Shown piece by piece: positions 28,547 to 36,465 of a DNA stretch of 64,000 nt. The stretch's first letter is position 1; each line of letters starts with the position of its first letter. The notes below the pieces were generated by a model that had not been told where the DNA came from, did not search any database, and was given only the letters and a program-made list of their open reading frames with translations. Source of the DNA: Caldimonas mangrovi (GTDB taxonomy: Bacteria > Pseudomonadota > Gammaproteobacteria > Burkholderiales > Burkholderiaceae_C); assembly GCF_023721835.1 (NCBI RefSeq), contig NZ_JAMKFE010000003.1, positions 124,001 to 188,000 of the forward strand, read 5' to 3'. A program made the translations under genes and the position numbers.

Positions 28547-28927
28547 ATGCAGATGAAAGCCGTTGCTCCCGCCCAGGTCGCCGCCGCGCTCGACGAACAC
28601 TGGTCCCCGCGTGTCGTCGGCGAAGTCGACGATGTGTACGTCAAGGTCGCCAAGGTGCAGGGCACGCTGGCGTGGCACAGCCATGAGCACGAGGACGAGC
28701 TGTTCTACATCCTCAAGGGTCGGCTGCGCATCGAGATGGAGCAGGGCCACGTCGAGCTGCGCGAGGGCGAGATGTTCGTGGTGCCCAAGGGCGTGCGCCA
28801 CAACCCGGTGGCCGACGAGGAGTGCCAGCTGCTGCTGATCGAACGCAAGTCGACGCTCCACACCGGCGACACCGTGACGGCCAAGACCCGCTCGATCGAC
28901 GAGCAACTGCGGCCGGTGTCGAAGTGA
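28547..28927 (+). CDS. Cupin-domain protein
   Basis: A 126-residue single-domain cupin. The first cupin motif is GTLAWHSHEHEDELFYILKG, with two His and a Glu arranged to bind a metal. The second is GEMFVVPKGVRHNPVADEEC, with the third His. This resembles the mannose-6-phosphate isomerase-like small cupins of unknown substrate. I start at the ATG at 28547, with GGAGG 6 bases upstream. It stands alone; the function beyond metal binding is not predictable. Confidence 0.8.
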   Translation: MQMKAVAPAQVAAALDEHWSPRVVGEVDDVYVKVAKVQGTLAWHSHEHEDELFYILKGRLRIEMEQGHVELREGEMFVVPKGVRHNPVADEECQLLLIERKSTLHTGDTVTAKTRSIDEQLRPVSK

Positions 28928-29014
28928 TCGCACGGGCGGTCCGGGCTGGTATCTCCCGGTCACCTGTATTGGTTGCGTATCGGCGATGCTGACGGGAAAC
29001 AACGGAGCGGTTCG

Positions 29015-29599
29015 ATGAAACCAGATACGGCGCGTCGCTGGGTGACGGCGATGGCATTGACGGCGGCGATGGCCGCGTGCGGCGGCGGTTCCGGCAACGA
29101 TGAAACGAGCGACGACACGGCCAGCCCCAACGACGACGGCAGCCCGTCGGCCGGCGCGGACATCGCGTGCGGCCTGCCCGACTTTCAGGCCGAAGCGCTG
29201 CGGCTGATCAACCAGCGGCGCGCCGCCGGCGCCAGTTGCGGGACGCGAGGCAGCTTTGCGCCCACCACGGCGTTGACCTGGGACCCGAAGCTGGCACAAG
29301 CCGCCTACGGCCACGCGCTGGACATGGCGAACCACGACTATTTCTCGCACACGGGCCGCAACGGCAGCACGCTCGGGCAACGTGTCAGTGCCGCCGGCTA
29401 CACCTGGTCAGCGGTGGCCGAGAATATCGCGGCAGGCACCCGCAGCGTATCGGCCACGGTCGACGGGTGGATGGGCAGCGATGGACATTGCGCCAATTTG
29501 ATGAGTCCGGGCTATCGCCACGCGGGCCTGGCCTGCGCCTTGAACACCGGCAGCACCTACGGGCGCTACTGGGTGCTGAACCTCGCCGCCCCCCGTTGA
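29015..29599 (+). CDS. CAP/SCP-domain lipoprotein
   Basis: A 194-residue predicted lipoprotein with lipobox MAAC (Cys22) and an acidic, Ser/Asp-rich linker (about 23-52). A CAP (SCP/YkwD-type) domain follows: FQAEALRLINQRRAAGA, LTWDPKLAQAAYGHALDMANHDYFSHTG and YTWSAVAENIAAG, then CANLMSPGYRHAGLAC. The conserved His and Glu of the CAP cavity are seen in FSHTG and VAENIA. Secreted bacterial CAP proteins are poorly understood. The ATG at 29015 has CGGAGCGG upstream. Confidence 0.8.
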   Translation: MKPDTARRWVTAMALTAAMAACGGGSGNDETSDDTASPNDDGSPSAGADIACGLPDFQAEALRLINQRRAAGASCGTRGSFAPTTALTWDPKLAQAAYGHALDMANHDYFSHTGRNGSTLGQRVSAAGYTWSAVAENIAAGTRSVSATVDGWMGSDGHCANLMSPGYRHAGLACALNTGSTYGRYWVLNLAAPR

Positions 29600-29624
29600 G
29601 GCCAAGACCTGCCTGTACGGTGTT

Positions 29625-30725
29625 TCAAGCTTCGCTGCCGGCGATCACCCCGCCGCCCAGGCAGACCTCGCCGTCATACAGCACGGCCGATTGCCCCGGG
29701 GTGACGGCCCATTGCGCAGCGTCGAAGCACAGCGAGAAGCCATCGCCGGTGCCCGGCGTCAGCGTACAGGCGGCGTCTTCCTGCCGGTAGCGTGTCTTGG
29801 CCGCGAGGGCGCCCACTGCAGGCGCCGCGCCACCCACCCAGCTGGCGTCGTCGGCAGTCAAGGTGTGCGCCAGCAGCCAGGGATGATCGTGGCCCTGAAC
29901 CACGTAGAGCGTGTTGTGCTCGATGTCCTTGCGCGCCACGAACCACGGGTCGTGGTCGCCGCCGCCGCGTGGCGCGCCCCTTTCCTTCAGCCCGCCGATG
30001 CCGATGCCCTTGCGCTGCCCCAGCGTGTAGAACGACAGCCCGACGTGCTCGCCGATGGTGCGGCCGCGGTCGTCCATGATGGGGCCCGGCCGGTTTGCGA
30101 GATAGCGATTCAGGAACTCGCGGAACGGCCGTTCGCCGATGAAGCAGATACCGGTCGAGTCCTTCTTCTTCGCGTTGGGCAGCCCGATCTCGGCGGCGAT
30201 GCGCCGCACCTCGGTCTTGTGCAGTTCGCCGACCGGAAACAGCGTCGTCGACAGTTGTGACTGGTTCAACCGGTGCAGGAAGTAGCTCTGGTCCTTGGAC
30301 GGATCCAGCCCCTTCAACAGCTGGAAGCGGCCGCCGGACTCGCGCACCCGGGCGTAGTGACCCGTCGCGATCTTGCCTGCGCCCAGCCGCATCGCGTGGT
30401 CGAGAAAGGCCTTGAACTTGATCTCGGCGTTGCACAGGATGTCGGGGTTGGGGGTGCGCCCGGCCTGGTATTCGCGCAGGAACTCGGCGAACACGCGGTC
30501 CTTGTACTCGGCCGCGAAGTTGACGTGCTCGACGTCGATGCCGAGGACGTCGGCCACCGACGCGGCGTCGAGCCAATCCTGTCGCGACGAGCAGTACTCG
30601 TTGTCGTCGTCGTCTTCCCAGTTTTTCATGAAGATGCCGACCACCTCGTAGCCCTGCTGCTTGAGCAGCCACGCGGAGACGGCGGAATCGACGCCGCCGC
30701 TCAGGCCCACCACCACGCGGGTCAT
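29625..30725 (-). CDS. mnmA: tRNA-specific 2-thiouridylase
   Basis: Thiolates uridine 34 of Lys, Glu and Gln tRNAs, using sulfur relayed to its cysteines. The protein is 366 residues. The PP-loop [13 protein letters not shown] is at residues 6-18. The catalytic cysteines are in TPNPDILCN (Cys98) and TGICFIGER (Cys194). The target-recognition sequence KDQSYFL is also present. I start at the ATG at 30725, which overlaps the stop of the upstream Nudix gene (ATGA). The pairing with a Nudix gene is also seen in E. coli (nudJ-mnmA). Confidence 0.95.
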   Translation of the reverse strand: MTRVVVGLSGGVDSAVSAWLLKQQGYEVVGIFMKNWEDDDDNEYCSSRQDWLDAASVADVLGIDVEHVNFAAEYKDRVFAEFLREYQAGRTPNPDILCNAEIKFKAFLDHAMRLGAGKIATGHYARVRESGGRFQLLKGLDPSKDQSYFLHRLNQSQLSTTLFPVGELHKTEVRRIAAEIGLPNAKKKDSTGICFIGERPFREFLNRYLANRPGPIMDDRGRTIGEHVGLSFYTLGQRKGIGIGGLKERGAPRGGGDHDPWFVARKDIEHNTLYVVQGHDHPWLLAHTLTADDASWVGGAAPAVGALAAKTRYRQEDAACTLTPGTGDGFSLCFDAAQWAVTPGQSAVLYDGEVCLGGGVIAGSEA

Positions 30726-31216
30726 GGTGTCTTGATCTCCGGGTCGAACACGGTGGCGTGGGTCGTCACCAGTTCGAGCGGATACTTCTTGCCGGCCAGA
30801 TGGTCTTCCAGGCAGCGCAGCACCAGCGGGCTGCGGTGGCGATCCGCCGACGCGCGGATCTCCTCCGGCGTCAGCCACAGGGTGCGCACGATGCCTTCGT
30901 CGAGCACCCAGCCCGGCGCCGGGTCGCTCACGGTGCCGCCATAGGCGAAACGCACATAGGTCACGTCTTCGTGGGTCGCCGGGCGATGGAAGCGCGACAG
31001 GTACACGCCGACCACGTGGGTGGGCTTGAACACGCAGCCGGTTTCCTCCAGCGCTTCGCGTGCGGCGCCCTGCTCGGGCGATTCGCCCGGGTCCAGGTGG
31101 CCGGCCGGATTGTTCAGCCGCAGGCCTTCGGAGGTGTGCTCCTCGACCAGCAGGTAACGGCCGTCGCGCTCGATGATGGCCGCGACGGTGACGCTCGGTT
31201 TCCAACGTTCTTCCAT
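30722..31216 (-). CDS. Nudix hydrolase (NudJ-like)
   Basis: A 164-residue Nudix enzyme. The Nudix box starts at [20 protein letters not shown] and ends TGC, matching GX5EX7REUXEEXGU except that the last hydrophobic residue is Cys. Its place directly upstream of mnmA with a 4-base overlap matches the E. coli nudJ-mnmA arrangement, where NudJ hydrolyses thiamine pyrophosphate precursors and nucleotides. The activity here is inferred from that synteny. I start at the ATG at 31216 ([15 protein letters not shown]); the longer frame lacks homology. Confidence 0.85.
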   Translation of the reverse strand: MEERWKPSVTVAAIIERDGRYLLVEEHTSEGLRLNNPAGHLDPGESPEQGAAREALEETGCVFKPTHVVGVYLSRFHRPATHEDVTYVRFAYGGTVSDPAPGWVLDEGIVRTLWLTPEEIRASADRHRSPLVLRCLEDHLAGKKYPLELVTTHATVFDPEIKTP

Positions 31217-31428
31217 GGCGGGCAGTTTATGGCAAGGCCGACAAGTCCCTTGCGTGCGCGCGTTGTGGTGAGCGTGCTTGCGTTCGGGCCGCACGACATG
31301 CTGGCGTGCCTGCGCACGCCCCCTGATTCGGGGATGTCAGCGTGCGCCAACTTTCAGATGATCCGTCTGTTCAAAGGACAGGGTCGCTGCCGACCTCCGC
31401 AGCTGACCGTCGAACGGGAGGGTCTACC

Positions 31429-32238
31429 ATGCAATGGCTGCACACACTGCATCAGGCGGTCGATCGGTTGGCAATGACACCGGGGATCCGTCAGCTGGGT
31501 CGCCGCCGTCACGCACGGCGCTTCCTGCGCAACACCGACGAAAACCTCTTCCTTGGCGTTTTCGACAGTTTCGACGCGGCGGCCGCCGCCGCACCGCGCA
31601 CCGGCAAGCTGGGCTACGACAACGACGACTCGGCCAACCTGCCCTACACGAGCGCCATCGCGCCACGCGACTACCCGGCCATGTTCTGGCTCGGCAAGTC
31701 CTTCACCGAGGGTCTGCACAGCGTGTTCGACCTGGGCGGGCACATCGGCGTCAAGTACTACGCCTTTCGACGTGCGCTGAGCTACCCGGCCGCCCTGCGC
31801 TGGACGGTCTGCGACGTGCCCGCGGTCGTCGCGCGCGGTCGCGAGCTGGCGCTGGCTCGCGCCCCGGAGGGCCGGCTGCTGTTCACGAGCGACCACCACG
31901 CTGCCACAGACCACGAGGTGCTGTTCGCGTCCGGCAGCCTGCAATATCTCCCGTTCACGCTGGCCGAACTGCTGCAGCGGCTGCCCCGGCTGCCCAGGCG
32001 CCTGGTCATCAACGGCACGCCCATCCACGAGTCGCGCGCCTTCTTCACGCTCAACAGCATCGGCTGCGCGTTCTGCCCGTACCGGGTGCAGGCACGCGAG
32101 ACGTTCGTGTCCGACATCCTTGCGTTGGGCTACGCCAAGCGTGACGACTGGGAAAACACCGCCAAGGCCCTGACGCTGCCCTTCCAGGCCGGGTACGATG
32201 TGCCGCACTATTCGGGCTTCTGCTTCGACCTGCCTTGA
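31429..32238 (+). CDS. Putative methyltransferase, TIGR04325-like
   Basis: A 269-residue protein with a Rossmann-like glycine motif VFDLGGHIGVKYYAFRRAL, which resembles SAM-binding motif I. The preceding GYDNDDSANLPY and RDYPAMFWLGKSF segments are characteristic of the LIC12133/TIGR04325 family of putative methyltransferases, often found in polysaccharide clusters. WTVCDVPAVVARGRELA fits motif II. The ATG at 31429 is preceded by GGGAGGG. Its neighbours are not polysaccharide genes, so the substrate is unknown. Family assignment is from memory of these segments. Confidence 0.65.
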   Translation: MQWLHTLHQAVDRLAMTPGIRQLGRRRHARRFLRNTDENLFLGVFDSFDAAAAAAPRTGKLGYDNDDSANLPYTSAIAPRDYPAMFWLGKSFTEGLHSVFDLGGHIGVKYYAFRRALSYPAALRWTVCDVPAVVARGRELALARAPEGRLLFTSDHHAATDHEVLFASGSLQYLPFTLAELLQRLPRLPRRLVINGTPIHESRAFFTLNSIGCAFCPYRVQARETFVSDILALGYAKRDDWENTAKALTLPFQAGYDVPHYSGFCFDLP

Positions 32239-32330
32239 CTGATCGCGACAGCGAGCGGCGTGGCACGGAACAGGCTTGTCGCTTCCGGGATAGCTGTCAA
32301 TCCGCTGAAAGTTGAAACTCGGTTACTGGG

Positions 32331-32393
32331 ACCGCCCCGTAAGCTTGTGTAAGCTGCCGGGCGGTTCAATCAGTCGACCGTGAACGTTCACGG
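32331..32393 (+). promoter_or_regulatory. Leader hairpin and 16-bp palindrome before pntAA
   Basis: ACCGCCC (32331-32337) pairs with GGGCGGT (32359-32365), with a nested AGCTT/AAGCT stem inside. Then CCGTGAACGTTCACGG (32378-32393) is a perfect 16-bp palindrome, ending 10 bases before the TAGGAGGG ribosome site of pntAA. The hairpin may end the upstream transcript; the palindrome is a candidate operator for the transhydrogenase operon. Confidence 0.55.
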
Positions 32394-32414
32394 ATACCAC
32401 CTTAGGAGGGCTAC

Positions 32415-33530
32415 ATGCTCATAGGCGTACCGCTGGAGACGCTGGCGGGGGAGACCCGCGTGGCCGTCACGCCCGAGACGGCAAAAAAACTCAAGGCGCA
32501 AGGCCACACGGTGCGGGTGCAGTCCGGCGCCGGCGTCGCTGCTTCGGCACCCGACGAGGCCTACACGGCGGTCGGGGCCGAAATCACCGACCGGGCCGGC
32601 GCGTTTGGCGGTGAGCTGGTGCTGAAGGTGCGTCCCCCGCAGCCCGACGAGATGGCACTGATGAAGCCGGGCACCACGGTGGTCGGGATGCTCAATCCCT
32701 TCGATGCCGAAGGCCTGCAGCGGCTGGCCGCGGCGGGCTTGACCAGCTTCGCGCTCGAAGCGGCACCGCGCACCACGCGCGCGCAGAGCATGGACGTGCT
32801 CAGCTCGCAGGCCAACATCGCGGGCTACAAGGCGGTGATGATCGCGGCCGACCGCTACCAGCGCTTCTTCCCGATGCTGATGACGGCGGCGGGCACGGTG
32901 AAGGCCGCGCGGGTCGTGATCCTGGGCGTCGGCGTCGCCGGCCTGCAGGCCATCGCCACCGCGAAGCGCCTGGGTGCCGTGATCGAGGCGTCCGACGTAC
33001 GGCCCTCGGTGAAGGAGCAGGTCGAATCGCTCGGCGCCAAGTTCATCGAGGTGCCGTACGAGACGCCCGAAGAGAAGGAGGCGGCCGAGGGCGTGGGCGG
33101 CTATGCGCGCCCGATGCCGCAGAGCTGGCTGGACCGCCAGAAGGCAGAGGTCGCCAAGCGCGTGGCCCAGGCCGACATCGTGATCACCACTGCGCTGATT
33201 CCCGGGCGGCCGGCACCGGTGCTGGTGACCGAAGAGATGGTCCGCAGCATGAAGCCCGGCTCGGTGATCGTCGACCTGGCCGCACCGCAAGGCGGCAACT
33301 GCCCATTGACCGATCCCGGCAAGACCGTCGTCAAGCACGGCATCACGCTGGTCGGCGAGACCAACCTGCCAGCGCTGGTGGCGGCCGACGCCTCGGCGCT
33401 GTACGCCCGCAACGTGCTCGACTTCCTGAAGCTCCTGATCACGAAAGAAGGCGCGTTGGCCGTCAACCTCGAAGACGACATCGTGGCCGCTTGCCGCATG
33501 ACGCAGGACGGGCAGGTGACGCGCAAATGA
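32415..33530 (+). CDS. pntAA: NAD(P) transhydrogenase subunit alpha, part 1
   Basis: NAD(H)-binding domain I of the proton-translocating transhydrogenase, which makes NADPH from NADH at the inner membrane. The protein is 371 residues, the size of the separate alpha-1 subunit in three-subunit enzymes. It resembles alanine dehydrogenase: [18 protein letters not shown] at the N-terminus, the RQD-loop region [20 protein letters not shown], and Rossmann motif [23 protein letters not shown] strong TAGGAGGG ribosome site precedes the ATG. The stop overlaps panD by 4 bases. Confidence 0.95.
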   Translation: MLIGVPLETLAGETRVAVTPETAKKLKAQGHTVRVQSGAGVAASAPDEAYTAVGAEITDRAGAFGGELVLKVRPPQPDEMALMKPGTTVVGMLNPFDAEGLQRLAAAGLTSFALEAAPRTTRAQSMDVLSSQANIAGYKAVMIAADRYQRFFPMLMTAAGTVKAARVVILGVGVAGLQAIATAKRLGAVIEASDVRPSVKEQVESLGAKFIEVPYETPEEKEAAEGVGGYARPMPQSWLDRQKAEVAKRVAQADIVITTALIPGRPAPVLVTEEMVRSMKPGSVIVDLAAPQGGNCPLTDPGKTVVKHGITLVGETNLPALVAADASALYARNVLDFLKLLITKEGALAVNLEDDIVAACRMTQDGQVTRK

Positions 33531-33889
33531 ACCGCATGATGCTGCGCGCGAAGCTGCACCGCGCGACCGTGACCGAGGCAGACCTTCACTACGAAGGCTC
33601 CTGCGGCATCGACGAAGACCTGCTCGACGCTGCCGACATGCGCGAATTCGAGCAGATCGAGCTCTACAACATTCACAACGGCGAGCGCTTCTCGACTTAC
33701 ATCATCAAGGCCCCGCGCGGTTCCGGCGCGATCTCGCTGAACGGCGCCGCGGCGCGCAAGGCGCATGTCGGCGACCTGCTGATCATCTGCACCTACGCGC
33801 CGATAAGCGAAGACCACGCGCGCGACCACAAGCCCAAGGTGGTGCTGCTCGACGAGCGCAACCGCATCAAAGAAATCCGCAAATTCTGA
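33527..33889 (+). CDS. panD: Aspartate 1-decarboxylase
   Basis: Makes beta-alanine from aspartate for pantothenate and CoA synthesis. It is a self-cleaving pyruvoyl enzyme of 120 residues. The processing site Gly24-Ser25 lies in [11 protein letters not shown], exactly the position in the E. coli protein when the ATG at 33527 is used. [15 protein letters not shown]-like sequence ([15 protein letters not shown]) and [20 protein letters not shown] complete the family pattern. It sits inside the transhydrogenase operon: its ATG overlaps the pntAA stop, and pntAB follows 20 bases later. Confidence 0.94.
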   Translation: MNRMMLRAKLHRATVTEADLHYEGSCGIDEDLLDAADMREFEQIELYNIHNGERFSTYIIKAPRGSGAISLNGAAARKAHVGDLLIICTYAPISEDHARDHKPKVVLLDERNRIKEIRKF

Positions 33890-33909
33890 GGATCTGAGGA
33901 GCTCAATCG

Positions 33910-34224
33910 ATGGAAACCATCAGCCCGGTGATCGTCAACCTGATCATCTTCGTGCTCGCCATCTACGTGGGCTACCACGTGGTCTGGACCGTCACACCCG
34001 CCTTGCACACGCCCTTGATGGCGGTGACCAACGCGATCTCGGCGATCGTGATCGTCGGCGCGATGCTTGCGGCGGCGCTCACCGAAACCACGCTCGGCAA
34101 GAGCATGGGCACGCTGGCGGTCGCGCTGGCAGCGGTGAACGTCTTCGGCGGCTTCCTCGTCACGAGGCGCATGCTGGAGATGTTCCGCAAAAAGGACAAG
34201 AAATCCACCGGGGAGGGCAAGTAA
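33910..34224 (+). CDS. pntAB: NAD(P) transhydrogenase subunit alpha, part 2
   Basis: A 104-residue membrane subunit with three hydrophobic helices that supplies the alpha-side part of domain II, the proton channel. Typical sequence: [40 protein letters not shown], and a third helix [26 protein letters not shown] ribosome site is upstream, and the stop (TAA) is immediately followed by the pntB ATG. Confidence 0.94.
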   Translation: METISPVIVNLIIFVLAIYVGYHVVWTVTPALHTPLMAVTNAISAIVIVGAMLAAALTETTLGKSMGTLAVALAAVNVFGGFLVTRRMLEMFRKKDKKSTGEGK

Positions 34225-35655
34225 ATGGAGCTCAGCCTCAACGTCGTGACGCTGCTGTACCTGGTGGCGTCGGTCTGCTTCATCCAGGCGCTCAAGGGCC
34301 TGTCCCACCCCACCACGTCGATCCGCGGCAACCTCTTCGGCATGGTCGGCATGGCGATCGCCATCCTGACCACTGCCGCGCTGATCGTGAAGCTGAGCGG
34401 CCAGGCGGCCGCCGGCATGGGCTACGTGCTCGCGGGCCTGGTGATCGGCGGCGGCGTCGGCGCCGTGATGGCCAAGCGCGTCGAGATGACCAAGATGCCG
34501 GAACTGGTGGCTTTCATGCACAGCATGATCGGCCTGGCGGCGGTGTTCATCGCGATCGCGGCCGTGGCCGAGCCGTGGGCCTTCGGCATCACCGGCGTGG
34601 GCGAGCCGATCCCGGCGGGCAACCGGCTCGAGCTGTTCCTGGGGGCGGCCATCGGCGCGATCACCTTCAGCGGTTCGGTCATCGCCTTCGGCAAGCTGTC
34701 GGGCAAGTACAAGTTCCGTCTGTTCCAGGGGGCGCCGGTGGTTTTCGGCGGCCAGCACCTGCTGAACCTGGTGCTCGGCCTCGCGACCGTCGCGCTGGGC
34801 CTGGCGTTCATGTTCACCGGGAACTGGACCGCCTTCTTTGCGATGCTGGCCCTGAGCTTCATCCTCGGCGTGCTGATCATCATTCCGATCGGCGGGGCCG
34901 ACATGCCGGTCGTGGTGTCCATGCTCAACAGCTACTCGGGCTGGGCGGCGGCCGGCATCGGCTTCTCGCTGAACAACAGCATGCTCATCATCGCCGGCTC
35001 GCTGGTGGGCTCGTCGGGCGCGATCCTGAGCTACATCATGTGCCGTGCGATGAACCGCTCGTTCTTCAACGTGATCCTGGGCGGCTTCGGCGGCGACACC
35101 TCGGCGGCGGCCGGCGGGTCGCAGGAGCAGCGCCCGGTCAAGAGCGGCAGCGCGGACGACGCGGCCTTCATCCTCGGCAATGCCGAAACGGTGGTCATCG
35201 TGCCCGGCTACGGCCTGGCGGTGGCTCGCGCCCAGCATGCCGTGAAGGAACTCGCCGAGAAGCTCACGCACAAGGGCATCACGGTCAAGTATGCGATCCA
35301 CCCGGTGGCCGGCCGCATGCCAGGCCACATGAACGTGCTGCTGGCCGAGGCCGAAGTGCCGTACGACCAGGTCTTCGAGATGGAAGACATCAACGGCGAG
35401 TTCGGCCAGGCCGACGTGGCGATCATCCTGGGTGCCAACGACGTGGTGAACCCTGCGGCGCAGGTCAAGGGCAGCCCGATCTACGGCATGCCGATCCTCG
35501 AGGCCTACAAGGCCAAGACCGTGATCGTCAACAAGCGCTCGATGGCGGCGGGCTACGCGGGCCTGGACAATGAACTGTTCTACATGGACAAGACCATGAT
35601 GGTCTTCGGCGATGCCAAGAAGGTCGTCGAGGACATGGTCAAGGCGGTCGAGTAG
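34225..35655 (+). CDS. pntB: NAD(P) transhydrogenase subunit beta
   Basis: A 476-residue subunit with the remaining transmembrane helices of domain II (about residues 1-280) and the NADP(H)-binding domain III at the C-terminus. Domain III shows VVIVPGYGLAVARAQHAVKEL, HPVAGRMPGHMNVLLAEA and LGANDVVNPAAQ, all characteristic. The ATG directly follows the pntAB stop, with GGGGAGGGCAAG as its ribosome site. A strong hairpin follows the stop, closing the operon pntAA-panD-pntAB-pntB. Confidence 0.95.
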   Translation: MELSLNVVTLLYLVASVCFIQALKGLSHPTTSIRGNLFGMVGMAIAILTTAALIVKLSGQAAAGMGYVLAGLVIGGGVGAVMAKRVEMTKMPELVAFMHSMIGLAAVFIAIAAVAEPWAFGITGVGEPIPAGNRLELFLGAAIGAITFSGSVIAFGKLSGKYKFRLFQGAPVVFGGQHLLNLVLGLATVALGLAFMFTGNWTAFFAMLALSFILGVLIIIPIGGADMPVVVSMLNSYSGWAAAGIGFSLNNSMLIIAGSLVGSSGAILSYIMCRAMNRSFFNVILGGFGGDTSAAAGGSQEQRPVKSGSADDAAFILGNAETVVIVPGYGLAVARAQHAVKELAEKLTHKGITVKYAIHPVAGRMPGHMNVLLAEAEVPYDQVFEMEDINGEFGQADVAIILGANDVVNPAAQVKGSPIYGMPILEAYKAKTVIVNKRSMAAGYAGLDNELFYMDKTMMVFGDAKKVVEDMVKAVE

Positions 35656-35676
35656 CCGCACCCGGCTCGCGATCGA

Positions 35677-35705
35677 CCGGGCGGCCCGCGGGCCGCCCGG
35701 GTCTT
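35677..35705 (+). terminator. Terminator after the pnt operon
   Basis: CCGGGCGGCC (35677-35686) pairs perfectly with GGCCGCCCGG (35691-35700) over a CGCG loop, then GTCTT. The position, 22 bases after the pntB stop and before a convergent gene, suits a bidirectional terminator with a weak T-tail. Confidence 0.7.
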
Positions 35706-35724
35706 GGGTGGCGTCGCTGGGCGC

Positions 35725-36090
35725 TCAACGCGTCGGGTTGGCCGGGGCCGTCTGACCCTCGATCTGGATGGCGCCGGCCTCCGGGTCTGTGGGTTCGGTC
35801 ATGTTCCCGGGGTCCACCCGGCGCGGTGCCTGGCGCAACGTCGGGTCGGCGGCGCGGCCGAGGTCGTCATACGGCCGTTGCTCCTCCGGGGACGACCCCG
35901 GGCTCGCATCCCGTGGGGCTGCGCCGGGTTCGCCGGCGGGTCGCGCCATCGGCGAGGTCGGCTGGACGGAGCCGCTGTTCGACCCGGGCAGCGTGGCGCC
36001 GTCGCCGGCGTTTTGCGCGCTCGCCACACCGAAGGCGGCAACGCCGGCAAGCACGATCGCAATATTGCGTAGCAGATGCAGTGGTCTCAT
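35725..36090 (-). CDS. Small exported proline-rich protein
   Basis: A 121-residue protein with a clear signal peptide (RNIAIVLAGVAAFGVASAQ) and a mature part without predicted fold: rich in Pro, Gly, Ser, Ala and Asp, including MARPAGEPGAAPRDASPGSSP and DPTLRQAPRRVDPGNMTEP. No cysteines or enzyme motifs are visible. GGAGCGAG precedes the ATG at 36090. It looks like a disordered periplasmic or secreted protein. I do not recognise a family. Confidence 0.6.
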   Translation of the reverse strand: MRPLHLLRNIAIVLAGVAAFGVASAQNAGDGATLPGSNSGSVQPTSPMARPAGEPGAAPRDASPGSSPEEQRPYDDLGRAADPTLRQAPRRVDPGNMTEPTDPEAGAIQIEGQTAPANPTR

Positions 36091-36465
36091 GTCTCGCTCC
36101 TTGTGGACTGCGCCGGGCACGGACGACACCCGGTCGGTCCGTCGATATTGGACGCGGTGCTTTCAGCAGGGCTTTTCGTGGCGCGACAGCCGTAACGCTG
36201 CTCATGTCAGGCGAATGCCGACCCGTGTCGGAACGGCGGCCGCTGCCGAGCAGCGGTCGTCGGCCCGTGACGCCTCAGCTGTAGGACAACGCCCCATCGG
36301 GACGCAGAGAACCGGTACATCTGCACACGCAGCCGCCCCGCATGTCGCGTACGCGACGCCGGAGCGACTTTTTCTGGGGAGCACCATCTAAGTCGCGCTA
36401 TCGAAACACCTGATGCGTTTGCCGTCAGCCTTCCGTCAGAATCGCGGCTCTTAGCGGAGAACTGG
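36091..36465. other. 375-base intergenic region before fadD
   Basis: No gene is supported here; short frames lack ribosome sites and homology. It contains a perfect 14-bp palindrome GTCGCGTACGCGAC at 36344-36357, followed by GGAGCGACTTTTTCTGG. This region must carry the fadD promoter and the promoter of the leftward small exported protein. The palindrome is a candidate operator, for example for a fatty-acid-responsive TetR-type regulator, but that is speculation. Confidence 0.4.

Noticed and set aside
29726-31205. Fusion of the Nudix and MnmA proteins in one frame
   Set aside because: The continuous frame upstream of mnmA is not the Nudix frame; the Nudix protein is read in another frame and ends with an ATGA overlap.
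32261-32280. TGGCACGG...TTGTC resembling a sigma-54 promoter
   Set aside because: The spacing between the GG and the TTG elements is wrong by about four bases.
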